Source: Leishmania martiniquensis
Lineage: Eukaryota; Euglenozoa; Kinetoplastea; Trypanosomatida; Trypanosomatidae
DNA: 64,000 nt
Direction: 5' to 3'
NCBI RefSeq assembly: GCF_017916325.1
Contig: NC_090171.1
Span: forward strand, 2,636,501-2,700,500
In this document: piece after piece, positions 18,387 through 28,288 of the stretch
Position numbering within the stretch: the stretch's first letter is position 1
Layout of the letters: each line of letters opens with the position of its first letter
Notes under the pieces: model-generated
The model's database searches: none
What the model was told of the DNA's origin: nothing
What the model saw: only the letters and a program-made list of their open reading frames with translations
Program-made: the position numbers and the translations under genes

Positions 18387-21104
18387 TTAAAAGCGGCACA
18401 CCTCCACCACGCCGCGCACCGGAAACGCCGTGCTCAGCTGGTACTCGACGAAGTTGTGATACTTTCGCTGGCTGCGTTTTACCACCCGAAGCGGCTCGCC
18501 CCTCTCAGCCTCCAGTGACGCATTTTCCGCCTCCAAAACGTCGAATACTTCAAACATGCTCCCGGCATAGGCGGCAGAAACTCCGGCAGCCGTGCCAACG
18601 GTGATATGCAGGCGGGCCACAGAATCCCCGGCGCTATGCACCCCTTCTCCTTGCACTTGCTGCCCACCTGCCAGCGTTACGCCAAAGCTAACAGCATGCC
18701 GGTCCAAAAGCAGAGATGTAACCTGCGCTGTCACTTTCTGGCCGAGCTGCATGTCAGTTTGGGAGAGATACTCGGTGATGGCATCTTTGCAGCTAGACGA
18801 CTCCGGTGCAGAATTGATGTGAATCAGCGTCACGTGAGGACTCGCGGGTTGTACCACAAACCGCTCTCGCAGAGCCTTCTCGACCTCAACTGGCCCGCTT
18901 CCTGCGCGACCGCGCAGTAGCCACCCACGCAGCCACTTTACATGGCCCCTGGCCACGTGACCAGTGACTGGAGAAGGGAGCGCCCAAGACGAGCCCCGAA
19001 GCGCCGCCTCGAGTCGTTGCAAAAGGGAACGCCCAAGAAAACCAAAAGAGACGGCTGGCTGGTCCGGCTGGGAGAGTGACGAAGAGACCAACTCCGCGGC
19101 AGCGTGTCGAAGCAACTCCATTGAGCAGTCGAGCCGCAACTGTAAAGAAGTGGTCTTTAGGACCTTCGGGGTCGAGATTTCAGAGAGCATCATGTTGGCG
19201 AGCACCAAAGTGTCCCCCGAGGACCCGAGGAGATTATGTAGCAGCGCTGCGTGACGCTGACGCCTCTCATCCCGTAGCGCTGAGAATGTCAGCATTCGGC
19301 AGCAGCTGGTGCAGCGCGAAGGAGGCGCTTTTTGCGCGAGATGAGTGCGCAGGCGGAACGCCGCATCTTCAACGTCGCACTCCTTCGTGTCGATGCTCCA
19401 CGCGGCCTCCTCCAGAGAAGGAGGCTGGAACTTCTTGCGCACCACGTAGAGCGCCTGCTGCGCCTCAGCAGCGTTGAGCAGCACCTCGTGAGCATCGCGC
19501 CTGGCGGCACGCTGCGCCATGACAGTGGCATCGGAGCACTCTACGAGCGCAACCTCGTACTGGTGCAGCGTCGCCGGAAAGCACTGCCGCCAAATGCGTC
19601 TGCTTTCCCGCGTCGCATTGCACGCATCCACTAGGAGGAGACCGGCCTGCCCCGTCTCCGTCGCAAAAAGAGCAACCTCCCGCATCTGATCGCATAGGGT
19701 CTGGTGAACTAACGCGCGCAGTCGTCGCTGTTTGTGCTTGCTACTCGCGTTCGTGATATCGTGGTCGGCTGCCACGCTACGGCTCGCCGCGTCGCGACTC
19801 AGATGCACCGCAAAGCGAAAAGGAGACTCCTCTCCCTGTGAGACCAGCGCGCGGCAGAGCGCTACTGACAGCGTCGACTTACCGGCCCCGGGCAAGCCGC
19901 AGAGCACCACAACCGTGAGGGGGCATTGAGCGCAAGGGCAGGCGATGAGCGACGTCATGCACTGAAGTCGAGCAAGCGCTTCACCGACCGTTTCTTGGGA
20001 GTCTCGGTGCCGCACACGCTGCTGCGCTAACAAGTCCGACTCGAACTCGCTGTTCAGCGCATGCACACCCGCCTCCTCCACACGGCGCCGAACCTCCGCA
20101 GCACTTCTAGGCTGAAGCCACCCCAGCAAAGCCTCATGATAAGCATACCTCTTTGGCTGTGAATCACCGCACGCGAGGGAGCGAAAGGCACGCAGTACAA
20201 CGTACTTCGGCGTTTTGAGCTTGAGCCGCAATGGAAAACACCATTGATGCGCGGGGTCCGCCGTCAACCCTGGAGTCTCGATTAGCAGCACAAACCCCTC
20301 CGCGAGAAGGGGGCACGTTTCAAAGGGGGCGTACGTTGCATGCCACGATGCCGTAGCAGCGAACACGCAGTGCAGCGCCGCATCGTTCGGCACCGCCACC
20401 CCTGGGGCAGAGCTAAGACCCCACCGCTCAGCCACGGTCGCCAACTCCGAGAAGCACAGGCTCTCCTCCCTCAGCTGCGTGCGCCTCTGCACCGCAATCA
20501 GGACAAGTTGCTGGTCAAACTTCTCCGCTTCAAGCACTGGATGCTGAAAATCCTGCGTGCGCTGAATGCATTCGAAACAGGCGCATGCTCCCCATTCGTA
20601 TAGATCGCCAGCCAGTCGAACTCGGTGTGCCTGGCTCACTTTCTCCAGGAGCTCACGCGCTGCTTCAACGTGGGGGCCGGCGAGAGCGTGCTTACTCATC
20701 ACATCCAGGCGCACGCCATCGAGCGAGAAGAGCGTGACGATAAACCCAGCCATCTTGCGTACCGCCCAAACACGGTATGCTTCTGTCCACAACGAGAAGT
20801 CCTTCAGCCACTCGCCGCCAACTTCGTTTAAGTCGAAGAACTTGTTGACGCCGCGGCAGACAATGCTGCCGTCCGTGTAGTCGATCAGCAGCGACCGTGC
20901 GCCGCATGGCAGTCCCTTGACATCCCCCTGCGAGGGACTTTTCACGCTCACGGAAGAAACATCACGTCCGCCCGATAGCGTCACGTCCGCGAGCGTGGCT
21001 CTACCGCGCGCAACGTAGTCGTCAAGGACTGCCGTCTCGACCTTCGTGGCATGTGGAGTCACCTGCTCCCTCTCAAACCAGCACGCGCGCTTCAGTGCCT
21101 CCAT
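18387..21104 (-). CDS. TRL1: Trl1-type tRNA ligase (ligase-kinase-cyclic phosphodiesterase)
   Basis: 905 residues. This is a fungal/plant-type tRNA splicing ligase that joins tRNA exons after intron removal; trypanosomatids need it for intron-containing tRNA-Tyr. The N-terminal adenylyltransferase domain has VCRGVNKFFDLNE near 82-94. The nucleotidyl-lysine motif KMAG is at about 117-120, followed by SLDG and the MSKHAL segment (136-141), like the SKHS motif of Trl1. A P-loop polynucleotide kinase follows with the motif CGLPGAGKST near the middle. The C-terminal third carries two 2H-type motifs, HVTL and HITV, as expected for the cyclic phosphodiesterase. All three activities therefore appear present. 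The ATG at 21104 is the natural start. Confidence 0.87.
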   Translation of the reverse strand: MEALKRACWFEREQVTPHATKVETAVLDDYVARGRATLADVTLSGGRDVSSVSVKSPSQGDVKGLPCGARSLLIDYTDGSIVCRGVNKFFDLNEVGGEWLKDFSLWTEAYRVWAVRKMAGFIVTLFSLDGVRLDVMSKHALAGPHVEAARELLEKVSQAHRVRLAGDLYEWGACACFECIQRTQDFQHPVLEAEKFDQQLVLIAVQRRTQLREESLCFSELATVAERWGLSSAPGVAVPNDAALHCVFAATASWHATYAPFETCPLLAEGFVLLIETPGLTADPAHQWCFPLRLKLKTPKYVVLRAFRSLACGDSQPKRYAYHEALLGWLQPRSAAEVRRRVEEAGVHALNSEFESDLLAQQRVRHRDSQETVGEALARLQCMTSLIACPCAQCPLTVVVLCGLPGAGKSTLSVALCRALVSQGEESPFRFAVHLSRDAASRSVAADHDITNASSKHKQRRLRALVHQTLCDQMREVALFATETGQAGLLLVDACNATRESRRIWRQCFPATLHQYEVALVECSDATVMAQRAARRDAHEVLLNAAEAQQALYVVRKKFQPPSLEEAAWSIDTKECDVEDAAFRLRTHLAQKAPPSRCTSCCRMLTFSALRDERRQRHAALLHNLLGSSGDTLVLANMMLSEISTPKVLKTTSLQLRLDCSMELLRHAAAELVSSSLSQPDQPAVSFGFLGRSLLQRLEAALRGSSWALPSPVTGHVARGHVKWLRGWLLRGRAGSGPVEVEKALRERFVVQPASPHVTLIHINSAPESSSCKDAITEYLSQTDMQLGQKVTAQVTSLLLDRHAVSFGVTLAGGQQVQGEGVHSAGDSVARLHITVGTAAGVSAAYAGSMFEVFDVLEAENASLEAERGEPLRVVKRSQRKYHNFVEYQLSTAFPVRGVVEVCRF

Positions 21105-21737
21105 GGTACCGCACCCAGCACCATCCGCTATGCTCTTGCGTGGGCGCTGGTGCCTTCACCCCGCCCCGCCAAGTCACAGGTAAAGGAAGGGGAAAGACGA
21201 GAGAAAAGTGCGTTATGCATGTGCAGAAAATAGAGGTGATGACATAGCGCACAAGGAAATGGTGTTGGGCAGCTGCGTCTCCCGAACAAGCGCCACCCTT
21301 TGTCATAGGTGCGAAGAGAGGCACCTAGACGACTATTGGGGCCCGCTCCCTCGGAGCACCAGATACAGAGAGACAGAATCAGCAAGCGCGGTTTGGCTCC
21401 ACACGCCGCTGGCCACCTCTCCAGTTTCTCCGTCTGTTGTGGACAGTGTCAATGCTCTGGTCGAGCGGCACATGTAAGAAGTGAATGAGAAGCAAAAAGG
21501 CACAGCGATCTGTGCGCCTGGAAGAGCGAACGTGATCACGAGTGGTATGCAAGCAGCGTTGCGTCACACAAGTCGACAGGCGAGCGCTGCCGGCCTCGTA
21601 CACACATTATCTAAAGCACTGCAAGACGTGCTGGGAGTATGGAAAAGGTCTCTGCGACGAGTTCCCCAGGGTCCACTTCGCCCTCTCCTCCGACTCGCTT
21701 ACCCCCAGAGCAGTAAAAAAAAAAAATCACCAGTTCG
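21105..21737. other. Intergenic spacer
   Basis: No supported gene. An A-rich run of about 11 bases lies near 21716-21727 just downstream of the next gene's stop. Nothing else is notable. Confidence 0.5.
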
Positions 21738-23615
21738 CTACGCGAACGCGGCCGTCGCTACGGCGGGAACACCACCACGCCTTCCCATAGGCGGTTGGTC
21801 ATCCTCATCGATGACGACCACATGCTCACTTGTGAAAACAGACCCCGTCACTGACGGCGCTGCATTGCTCGTGGCCGCCGCCTCCACTGCCGGTGCATGG
21901 TTGTCGGGCGAGGCATGAATACATGGTTTGAGGACAGCCTGAACGATCTGCATCGACTCCATTGACAGAATCTCCTTAAGCCGCGGAGTCGCTGTGTCGC
22001 GTGCCCCACATGCCAGGAGAAGGACAACGCTATCCAGCTTCCCTGCTACCGCTGCAAACTGCAATACGGTGCCTCTCAGCCCAAGCCCGAGCTGAAATGT
22101 GTCGCCTACTCGCTTCAAGCCCCACTGGCGCCGTCTATAGTGCACATAGCCGGTGCTGTCTAGAATTCCGTCGAAATTACGCTTTTCCATGGCCGCGCTC
22201 AGTTGTGAAGGAGACCCGAAGTACGCGGCAGTCCAAATATTCGCCTTCTCCACACCGTCCGCTTTCTCCCCTTTTTGAAGAGCATCGATGCCGGAGGCGG
22301 TCGCCACCGCGGCGTGGCTTGCCGTTGCCGAGGAGGGGGTCACCGCAGCCCGCTGTGCCTGGGCTACACGTCGTGTGTCAATCTTCAAGTAATGTCTCGC
22401 CACCTCGAGTTGATCCGCAAGAAACTGCAGCCGCTGGCACTCCATTGCATCGCAAAAGTGCGCCGTGCGCTTCACGCTTGTGGGGGCGACGAGATGCGGG
22501 CGAACAAGGTCCAGAGTCGCGCCGCTGTACTTTGCTCCGCCGAAAATGACGTATTCCGGCGGCAGTGTGGTCGGCAGGGCCGCCAGCACCTCCGCCTCCG
22601 AACAGCGTAGAGGTGCAGGAGAGGCAAGAACGTGCGGTGCTGTTGCGTCACTCAAGGGAAACTTCAATGGAGGCACGCATGCGGAGGAGCCCTCCAACAA
22701 GGTGGGGTACAGCCACTTGCGGTAGTCTGGCACCGGCGGGTGAGCCCTCTGCTCTTCTTCAGAGGAGGCGTCCTCGCGCAGTACCACCGCCTCAGGCAGC
22801 GGTGACGGGTCCTCCTTCATCTGACGGAGCTGAGAGGGCTCCGGCGATGGCGATACAGGAACCGCCGGGGCAACAGTCTGCGCTGGGGGCGGCGGCAGTA
22901 TCGCTTGTACACTAGGGACCGACATGGAGACTGCGGGCGATGATGATGCAGCGACCTCTCTCGCCACTTCTGGGAGCGTAAACGAGACCTTCGGGACGAC
23001 GGTTGGGCTGGCAGGAGCGGGAGTGGAGGACATCGAAATCGGAGGGAGCGACGGCACAGCAGCTGCGCCGCTTGCAGTTGGCATTGGTATGGCCACTTGA
23101 GGAAACTGTAACCCTGACAGCTGAGGCTGTGCCAGCACCGGCATGTGAGAAGGAGCGGGTAGTGCGACGGAAGAGGCGGGGTTGGCTTGCAATGGCACTG
23201 CAGGGGTAGAGAGGATTACATGGGGCGCACGTGAAGGAGAAGAGTAGGCGCCAGCAGAGGAGTCCGAGGCGAGCGAGGCCTGCGATGGCGCGGCATTCTG
23301 CAGCGCTGATGTTTGGGGCAAATAAGGGGTACTCAACATGGAAGCTAGTGCATGCGACACCCCTGCCAGCTGCGGGATTGCCGAGCTCGCGACAGCAACG
23401 GGGGGAGGTACCACACTGTGTAGCGAGGGCGCATATGGCGACGCCGGACTCGGCAACCTCGGCGCAGGAGAGGGAACAGGAACGGTGATCGGGATCGAAG
23501 CTGGCGTCGCTTGAGGCGTAGCGACAGGAACTGGAGGGGCTGCTGCCGCCGGGGCTGGTGGATAGGGAAAGGGAACTGGTAGTGGAGCACCGGTAACGCT
23601 ATTGCCTGGAAGCAT
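21738..23615 (-). CDS. Pro/Ala-rich protein with ankyrin-like C-terminus
   Basis: 625 residues. The first half is strongly Pro/Ala/Ser/Val-rich and probably disordered. The C-terminal part (about residues 480-570) is folded: IWTAAYFGSPSQLSAAM, then GTVLQFAAVAGKLDSVVLLL and ACGARDTATP, reading as one to two ankyrin-type repeats. I place the start at the ATG at 23615. The open frame runs to 23759 but begins with GTG, and the intervening sequence on the minus strand is a pyrimidine tract ending in CAG (near 23710-23755), which is better read as the trans-splice acceptor than as a hydrophobic signal segment. Function unknown; probably kinetoplastid-specific. Confidence 0.75.
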   Translation of the reverse strand: MLPGNSVTGAPLPVPFPYPPAPAAAAPPVPVATPQATPASIPITVPVPSPAPRLPSPASPYAPSLHSVVPPPVAVASSAIPQLAGVSHALASMLSTPYLPQTSALQNAAPSQASLASDSSAGAYSSPSRAPHVILSTPAVPLQANPASSVALPAPSHMPVLAQPQLSGLQFPQVAIPMPTASGAAAVPSLPPISMSSTPAPASPTVVPKVSFTLPEVAREVAASSSPAVSMSVPSVQAILPPPPAQTVAPAVPVSPSPEPSQLRQMKEDPSPLPEAVVLREDASSEEEQRAHPPVPDYRKWLYPTLLEGSSACVPPLKFPLSDATAPHVLASPAPLRCSEAEVLAALPTTLPPEYVIFGGAKYSGATLDLVRPHLVAPTSVKRTAHFCDAMECQRLQFLADQLEVARHYLKIDTRRVAQAQRAAVTPSSATASHAAVATASGIDALQKGEKADGVEKANIWTAAYFGSPSQLSAAMEKRNFDGILDSTGYVHYRRRQWGLKRVGDTFQLGLGLRGTVLQFAAVAGKLDSVVLLLACGARDTATPRLKEILSMESMQIVQAVLKPCIHASPDNHAPAVEAAATSNAAPSVTGSVFTSEHVVVIDEDDQPPMGRRGGVPAVATAAFA

Positions 23616-24187
23616 GTCGGTGGAAACGAACGGGACTCTTGAACGTGTTGTGGCAATGCCTGGAGGCGAGGGAAGGGTGGCCGTAATAAGACCAGTACGA
23701 TGAAGTACGCTGTAGACCAAAAAAACGGAAGCCACAAAAGAGAGGAACTCTTTCAACACAGGTGAGAGAAGCAGAGCATATTAGTGTGTCGTCAGCGCAG
23801 GATTGGCCGAAGGCGGTTGAGCTGTTCATCCTCATGCACAACACATTGGCAGCACAGCGGCCATGAAGTGCCACAGTAGAGAAGCCACAAGAGCACCGAG
23901 TGACTGACTCCTGCTCGCCTTTACACACGCCAGCGAACAGCGCTACGAAATGTGACTCTCGCCACGAATTCCACGATGCGAGAAGGACTTCTCTCATCAA
24001 CCTCGCCTTTCCTCGCCTTTCTACTCTAGCAGTCCACTCGCTGAGAACGAAGGCACTCCAACCGCCTCAGGGGCGCAGACAGCTGAGAAACTTCGCACGG
24101 TCGCTCTTTGTTTTGACTCACGACACTCCGGTCATTGCGCCTTGTAGGGAATAATTTGCGGGAGCAGAAACAATCCTGTCGCAGTCT
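23616..24187. other. Spacer with probable trans-splice acceptor
   Basis: No supported gene. The minus strand carries a pyrimidine-rich tract followed by CAG at about 23710-23755, upstream of the ATG at 23615. Confidence 0.5.
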
Positions 24188-24682
24188 TCACTCTTGCCGC
24201 TGCTCCTCATTCATACGCAATATGTATGCGTACTCCGCAGCGTCCACTGGCTGCACGCTCAGACGCGACTGTGTGAAGAGCGCCATCTTCTGCAGCTCCT
24301 TACGCGACTTCATCGCCCGCAGCGTCACGACGGCGTCCCACTTTGCCACAAACTTCACATCCACCATCTGCCATGGGTTCTTCTCCTTCGTCGCTTTGGG
24401 ATCAAAGTAGTCCGACGTCTTGTCCAGGGCGGTAAAGTCATCATACGCCAGCCGGACTACCTCAGCAAGGCCAGCGACTCCGGGCTCCTTTGTGTTGCTG
24501 TGGTAGAAGAGGACCTTGTCACCCACGGCCATCGCACGCAAGTTGTTCCGTGCCGCGTAATTGCGCACCCCATCCCACGGGGAGGTCTTCCGCCTTGCCA
24601 AGTCGTCGATGGAGAACTTGTGAGGCTCTGACTTCATCAGCCAGTAGTGGATGTCTCCTGAGCGCACCCGTTTTCGACTCAT
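24188..24682 (-). CDS. EVE-domain protein (THYN1-like)
   Basis: 164 residues, essentially one EVE domain. The opening HYWLMKSEPHKFSIDDL (about residues 12-28), then WDGVRNYAARNNLRAM and GDKVLFYHSN, are the diagnostic segments of the EVE/THYN1 family (a PUA-like fold). These domains bind modified bases such as 5-methylcytosine or 6-methyladenine derivatives in DNA or RNA. In kinetoplastids a modified base, base J, exists in DNA, but any link is speculation. The ATG at 24682 gives a short basic N-terminus (MSRKRVRSGD) that could be nuclear. The stop lies in sequence rich in Glu/Gln codons. Confidence 0.88.
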   Translation of the reverse strand: MSRKRVRSGDIHYWLMKSEPHKFSIDDLARRKTSPWDGVRNYAARNNLRAMAVGDKVLFYHSNTKEPGVAGLAEVVRLAYDDFTALDKTSDYFDPKATKEKNPWQMVDVKFVAKWDAVVTLRAMKSRKELQKMALFTQSRLSVQPVDAAEYAYILRMNEEQRQE

Positions 24683-25175
24683 TTCAGTCCTCTAGGCGAG
24701 TGCGATTCAGGACGACGAAGAGGTGGCGGACTATCACGCGTAGACGGAGATGAGAGAGTCGAAAGGGGAGAGGAGGTGAAATACTCTGTATCTGCACCGG
24801 CACAAAATTGATAATGTGAAGCACACATTTGTGCTCAACTCGGCACAACAACAGTGAAAGCGTTATCATTGCCCCGCACGCACATCATTGCCTCGATATC
24901 AGTGCTGGCTCGACGGCGGCGCACAAGTCCTCCCAGACGGCATTGACAAGCTTGGACGGCGTGCCCCTGCTATTAAGGTGACAAAAAATGCAAGGGCAGC
25001 ACGTGTGCGAACAACAATATTGCTTTCCTCTCGGCTACGGCAAGCCTGCGAGTGCCCCCCCTCCGACAGGCGGTCGGGCTGACAGAGCAGTAAAAACTTG
25101 GCACGAGTGTGGGTGGCACAGCCTGCAAGAAAGAGAAGAGGAGTGGAAGCTTGGTCCCACGAAAAGCAGCAGTCC
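24683..25175. other. Intergenic spacer
   Basis: No supported gene. A plus-strand purine-rich stretch near 24745-24780 is a possible pyrimidine tract for the EVE gene. Nothing else is seen. Confidence 0.5.
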
Positions 25176-26036
25176 TCACACCTGTGACGATCCCTCGAAA
25201 TCAGCGTCGTCGAGCCACTCACCCTCCTCCTCGATGCGGATGGGACTCACCTCATCTATCATCGGCATCGCTGTGGGCGCATTTTGAGGAACCTGCTCTA
25301 GCCGCGGCTCGGCGTCTGGGTGGAAATGCACGTCTGCGTCCTTCTGTATCATCGCCGTTTGAGCCCCGGCCATCGCCTGCCGGCGGCGATCCGAAACACG
25401 CAACACTTTTGCGGCTCGCCGCAGTTTCGCTTTCTTTTCACGATGCTCGGCGCTGCTTCTGGCATACTCCAGCATGCGCCGCAGTGTAGCGCTTTTTGCA
25501 GTGCGCAGCTGTATGTTTGTGCTTCCCGTCATCGAGCCCACGTCGAGTCCTTCATAAAGAGCGTAGATGCGCAGTATCTCTCGGCTATCAGCCGTTGACA
25601 TGCCCATGCACGCCCTTTTTACTTCCGCCGGCGGCACCGGTGCGGCTCTCAGCTCCGTGACAAATTGATCCTCCATGAGAACCTCCATCGCGCGTGCAAG
25701 CTTTGATGTCGAGGCATCGATGCCATTGTAGAGATAACAGTTATTGACAATCGCTCGCATGTCAGCCATGAAATCCGCTGCGGCCTTGTACTCGTAGCGC
25801 TGCAGTTTACGTTGAATGAGCTCCCAGTACATGGGTCGTGAAACATGCTGCGCATAGTCTGGCAAGGAGGATGGGTTTCTGAGAAACAAGTGATTGCTGT
25901 CAAGCTCAGAAACGCACTCCATGATACGGCGACAATCCTCGTAGAAAAGGCCATCGAGATAGCGGTATATATCACCGCGCCGCCTCTTCAAGCGGCTGCG
26001 TAGCTCATCTGCCAGAGCTAGTCCACTCGAGGGCAT
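25176..26036 (-). CDS. Bromodomain protein
   Basis: 286 residues. A single bromodomain covers about residues 30-125. It includes HLFLRNPSSLPDYAQHVSRPMYWELIQRKL, with the usual P-x-Y and P-M positions, and MRAIVNNCYLYNG with the acetyl-lysine-binding Asn in the NxxxYN motif. Bromodomains read acetylated histones; in kinetoplastids several bromodomain factors mark transcription start regions. The C-terminal half is basic and helical with an acidic tail. Which numbered bromodomain factor this is cannot be decided here. Repeat copy 2 lies upstream, between this gene and the preceding ones. Confidence 0.85.
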   Translation of the reverse strand: MPSSGLALADELRSRLKRRRGDIYRYLDGLFYEDCRRIMECVSELDSNHLFLRNPSSLPDYAQHVSRPMYWELIQRKLQRYEYKAAADFMADMRAIVNNCYLYNGIDASTSKLARAMEVLMEDQFVTELRAAPVPPAEVKRACMGMSTADSREILRIYALYEGLDVGSMTGSTNIQLRTAKSATLRRMLEYARSSAEHREKKAKLRRAAKVLRVSDRRRQAMAGAQTAMIQKDADVHFHPDAEPRLEQVPQNAPTAMPMIDEVSPIRIEEEGEWLDDADFEGSSQV

Positions 26037-26342
26037 GCCGATTCCTTTTCGTCGGTTAGGTGCGCACTTCCTTGCACTCTCACCTGGCCCTCAAACGAGG
26101 ATCACAGCGAGGCGCACAGCTCACGCAGCGATCGACTATGAAAATCTCGAGTGTGAGACGCCGGCGCGTGAGAGCTGAGGAAACGAATCGACAAGAGAGG
26201 GAGAGACAGCGAGGAAAGCTGAAATTAACTTTGTGGCCACTCGCCTCCATCCCGAAGGGGGCCAAAGGAGAAAAAATGCAGATGTCGTCGTGGACGGCCT
26301 CAGCCCAACAACTTGATCTCCCTTGCTGCTAAGCCTGTTTCA

Positions 26343-26365
26343 GTGTGTGTGTGTGTGTGTGTGTG
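26343..26365. repeat. (GT)n microsatellite
   Basis: About eleven uninterrupted GT dinucleotides. It lies upstream of the bromodomain gene and is a simple length-variable repeat. Confidence 0.8.
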
Positions 26366-26605
26366 CACATGAGCGTCACACAGAGCACAACAACAGGCAT
26401 TTGCCGCTTTCATCACCCAAGCTCATGAGCGACCCTTGTGCTATCGCTCGTGTGGTGCGTTTCCGAGGTGGGTGACACGAAATACGGAACAAATAGCGCC
26501 AGAAGCACTTCAGTTCGAGTGAGTCTTTGCAATCTGCGTTTTCCAGTTAACGCTGACATTCATCGTGACGGAGCCTGATGACCAACTTCGCCGTCAATCA
26601 ACTGG

Positions 26606-27186
26606 TTTTTCAACATACCCATTCGCTGCCATGCCGCATCGGTCTGTGCCCGCGCATCCCTCCCCCCGCTCGCGTCACACAGGCCCGCTTCGCGTAGCTG
26701 CCACGCAGCGCCAGACACGCGCCACCCACAGCTGCGCACGCCGCCTCGTCGCTGCTCCCGCTACGCCAGCCCACAGCGCGCTGCCATCTCCCTCGAGGGG
26801 GTAAGGGAGCGGGGGAGGGGGTAGGGAGGGGTCGCTCAGGCTCCCCCGCACACCACTCGCCAGTGTGAGGGCCGGGCGGCACGCGTCCGAGTCGCGCTGG
26901 CGCTTTGCCCATCGCACCGGCGTGCTCGCCGTTGCGGGTCGCTCGAGCGCCACACCACCCACGGCCCCACCCGCCAACATCAGTAGCGATGCGTCGCGGT
27001 CATCCCCCCTCCCCATGCGACGCCGGCGCCTGACCCGCTGTCGCCCCACCACAGGTGCTTCCACCGGAGTAAAAGAAGAAGGGTGGGGGCGGGGTCGAGC
27101 GGCTGGCTGGTTGTCTCGCACCCAGCGTTTGGGGGAGGGAGAGGGGGGCACAGGGCCGTGCGATGCCACGCGCCATGAGGCGTGCC
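26606..27186 (-). mobile_element. SIDER-like short degenerate retroposon, copy 2
   Basis: Second copy of the 581-bp repeat at 11725-12305, in the same orientation and with the same ends. On the minus strand it ends GTTGAAAAA. The flanks are unrelated to those of copy 1, so the shared unit has defined boundaries, as a transposed sequence would. No clear target-site duplication is visible. Confidence 0.65.
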
Positions 27187-27253
27187 CCTTCGCCGGCCTG
27201 TTTCTCTCTTCGTCAATGAAACAAGCCAGATCAGGGGTACCGTGTATTCATGA

Positions 27254-27595
27254 CTAAAATGACTCCATCTGCTCATCCACAACGGCAGAGGGAAAACACA
27301 AAGCGACGGCGAAGTACGCAAACAGAAGCGTTAGCACCGAGACGATGTGGTCTCGGGCTTCCCATAGAAGGGAGCGTGTTGGAAAGGATCGATACGGACT
27401 TCCAGGCAGAGGTAGTGCGCCGCCGCTGCCAGCCTGCCAATGGTTGGGATACATGAACATGCTGGCATACCACACATCACTGTTCACGGGCTTCCTACTC
27501 GGACCGTTCGCGTCCTCCGGTCTTGCATACTCCAACACCGCTCTGGCAACGCACGACGAACATCCCCATAGTCGACTGCTCTCAACAATGTGCAT
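27254..27595 (-). CDS. Possible small single-pass membrane protein
   Basis: 113 residues from the ATG at 27595. One hydrophobic stretch (HIVSVLTLLFAYFAVALCF) lies near the C-terminus. The N-terminal part is not low-complexity, and third-codon GC is fairly high (roughly two thirds by a partial count), in keeping with neighbouring genes. It fills an otherwise long gap between the nucleoporin and bromodomain genes, right beside repeat copy 2. No family is recognised. It could be a mitochondrial or ER membrane protein, or a chance frame. Confidence 0.4.
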   Translation of the reverse strand: MHIVESSRLWGCSSCVARAVLEYARPEDANGPSRKPVNSDVWYASMFMYPNHWQAGSGGALPLPGSPYRSFPTRSLLWEARDHIVSVLTLLFAYFAVALCFPSAVVDEQMESF

Positions 27596-28288
27596 CACCT
27601 CGATCCCTTGCCTGAAACAAGAAGCAGCGCTGCGAGTCTGTGGCTTTCACGCCTTGTTCGGCGAGAAATGACTGTCGCGTTGGCGATTGTATCCAGCGCC
27701 TGACTATGAGGAAGATAATGAGTGAGTCGTTCATCATGGGTCGCGCAAGGACCATCGACCAAGAAAAGACATGCAGAGAGGTGACTAGGGGAGGAAACGC
27801 ATCAAGCCGAAAGGCAGGCCAGCATGTATCAGCAGCTCGGGTCAGCACATCAAAGCAACCTTCAAAGCCGTTGCCCCTCGAAGAAGTAGTGGCAGTGACG
27901 ACGAGTCGCCGCGCGCCTTCAACTTTACGTCGAGGCACACCCACACATCAAGGAGAGACATCTACCCAACGAATGCCTATGGTCGACGCAGACGCATCGC
28001 CGGTGTCCCGCACACCCTCTGTAGGCCTCACGGAAGCTATTTCGCACCTTCTCGTTAAATGTATATCACTTCAACGAGGTTCCGCCGGCTGCTGCCATTC
28101 TGATCTGCCAAGGGAACTCATTCAAAAAAAAGGCAAGGAGAGCGCCGTGACACTTTACCACATCATTACCTATCTAAAGCGTCATGCCTGTCCCCTCTCC
28201 TGCCGGCGGCCGAGTGCGACAACTTCACGCCTTGCAGAGGTGAGAGGGGGCAGTTCAATCGAGAAAGGCTTGGCTTGTTGGCTGCTCG
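27596..28288. other. Intergenic spacer
   Basis: No supported gene. The long plus-strand frame here is antisense to the array and has no recognisable domain. Confidence 0.5.

Larger units (their letters stand above)
26037..27253. other. Spacer holding GT repeat and repeat copy 2
   Basis: No supported gene. It contains a (GT)n microsatellite near 26343-26365 and the 581-bp repeat at 26606-27186. Confidence 0.55.

Noticed and set aside
23616..23759. Hydrophobic N-terminal extension of the Pro/Ala-rich protein
   Set aside because: It begins with GTG, and the DNA is a pyrimidine tract ending in CAG; better read as a splice acceptor.
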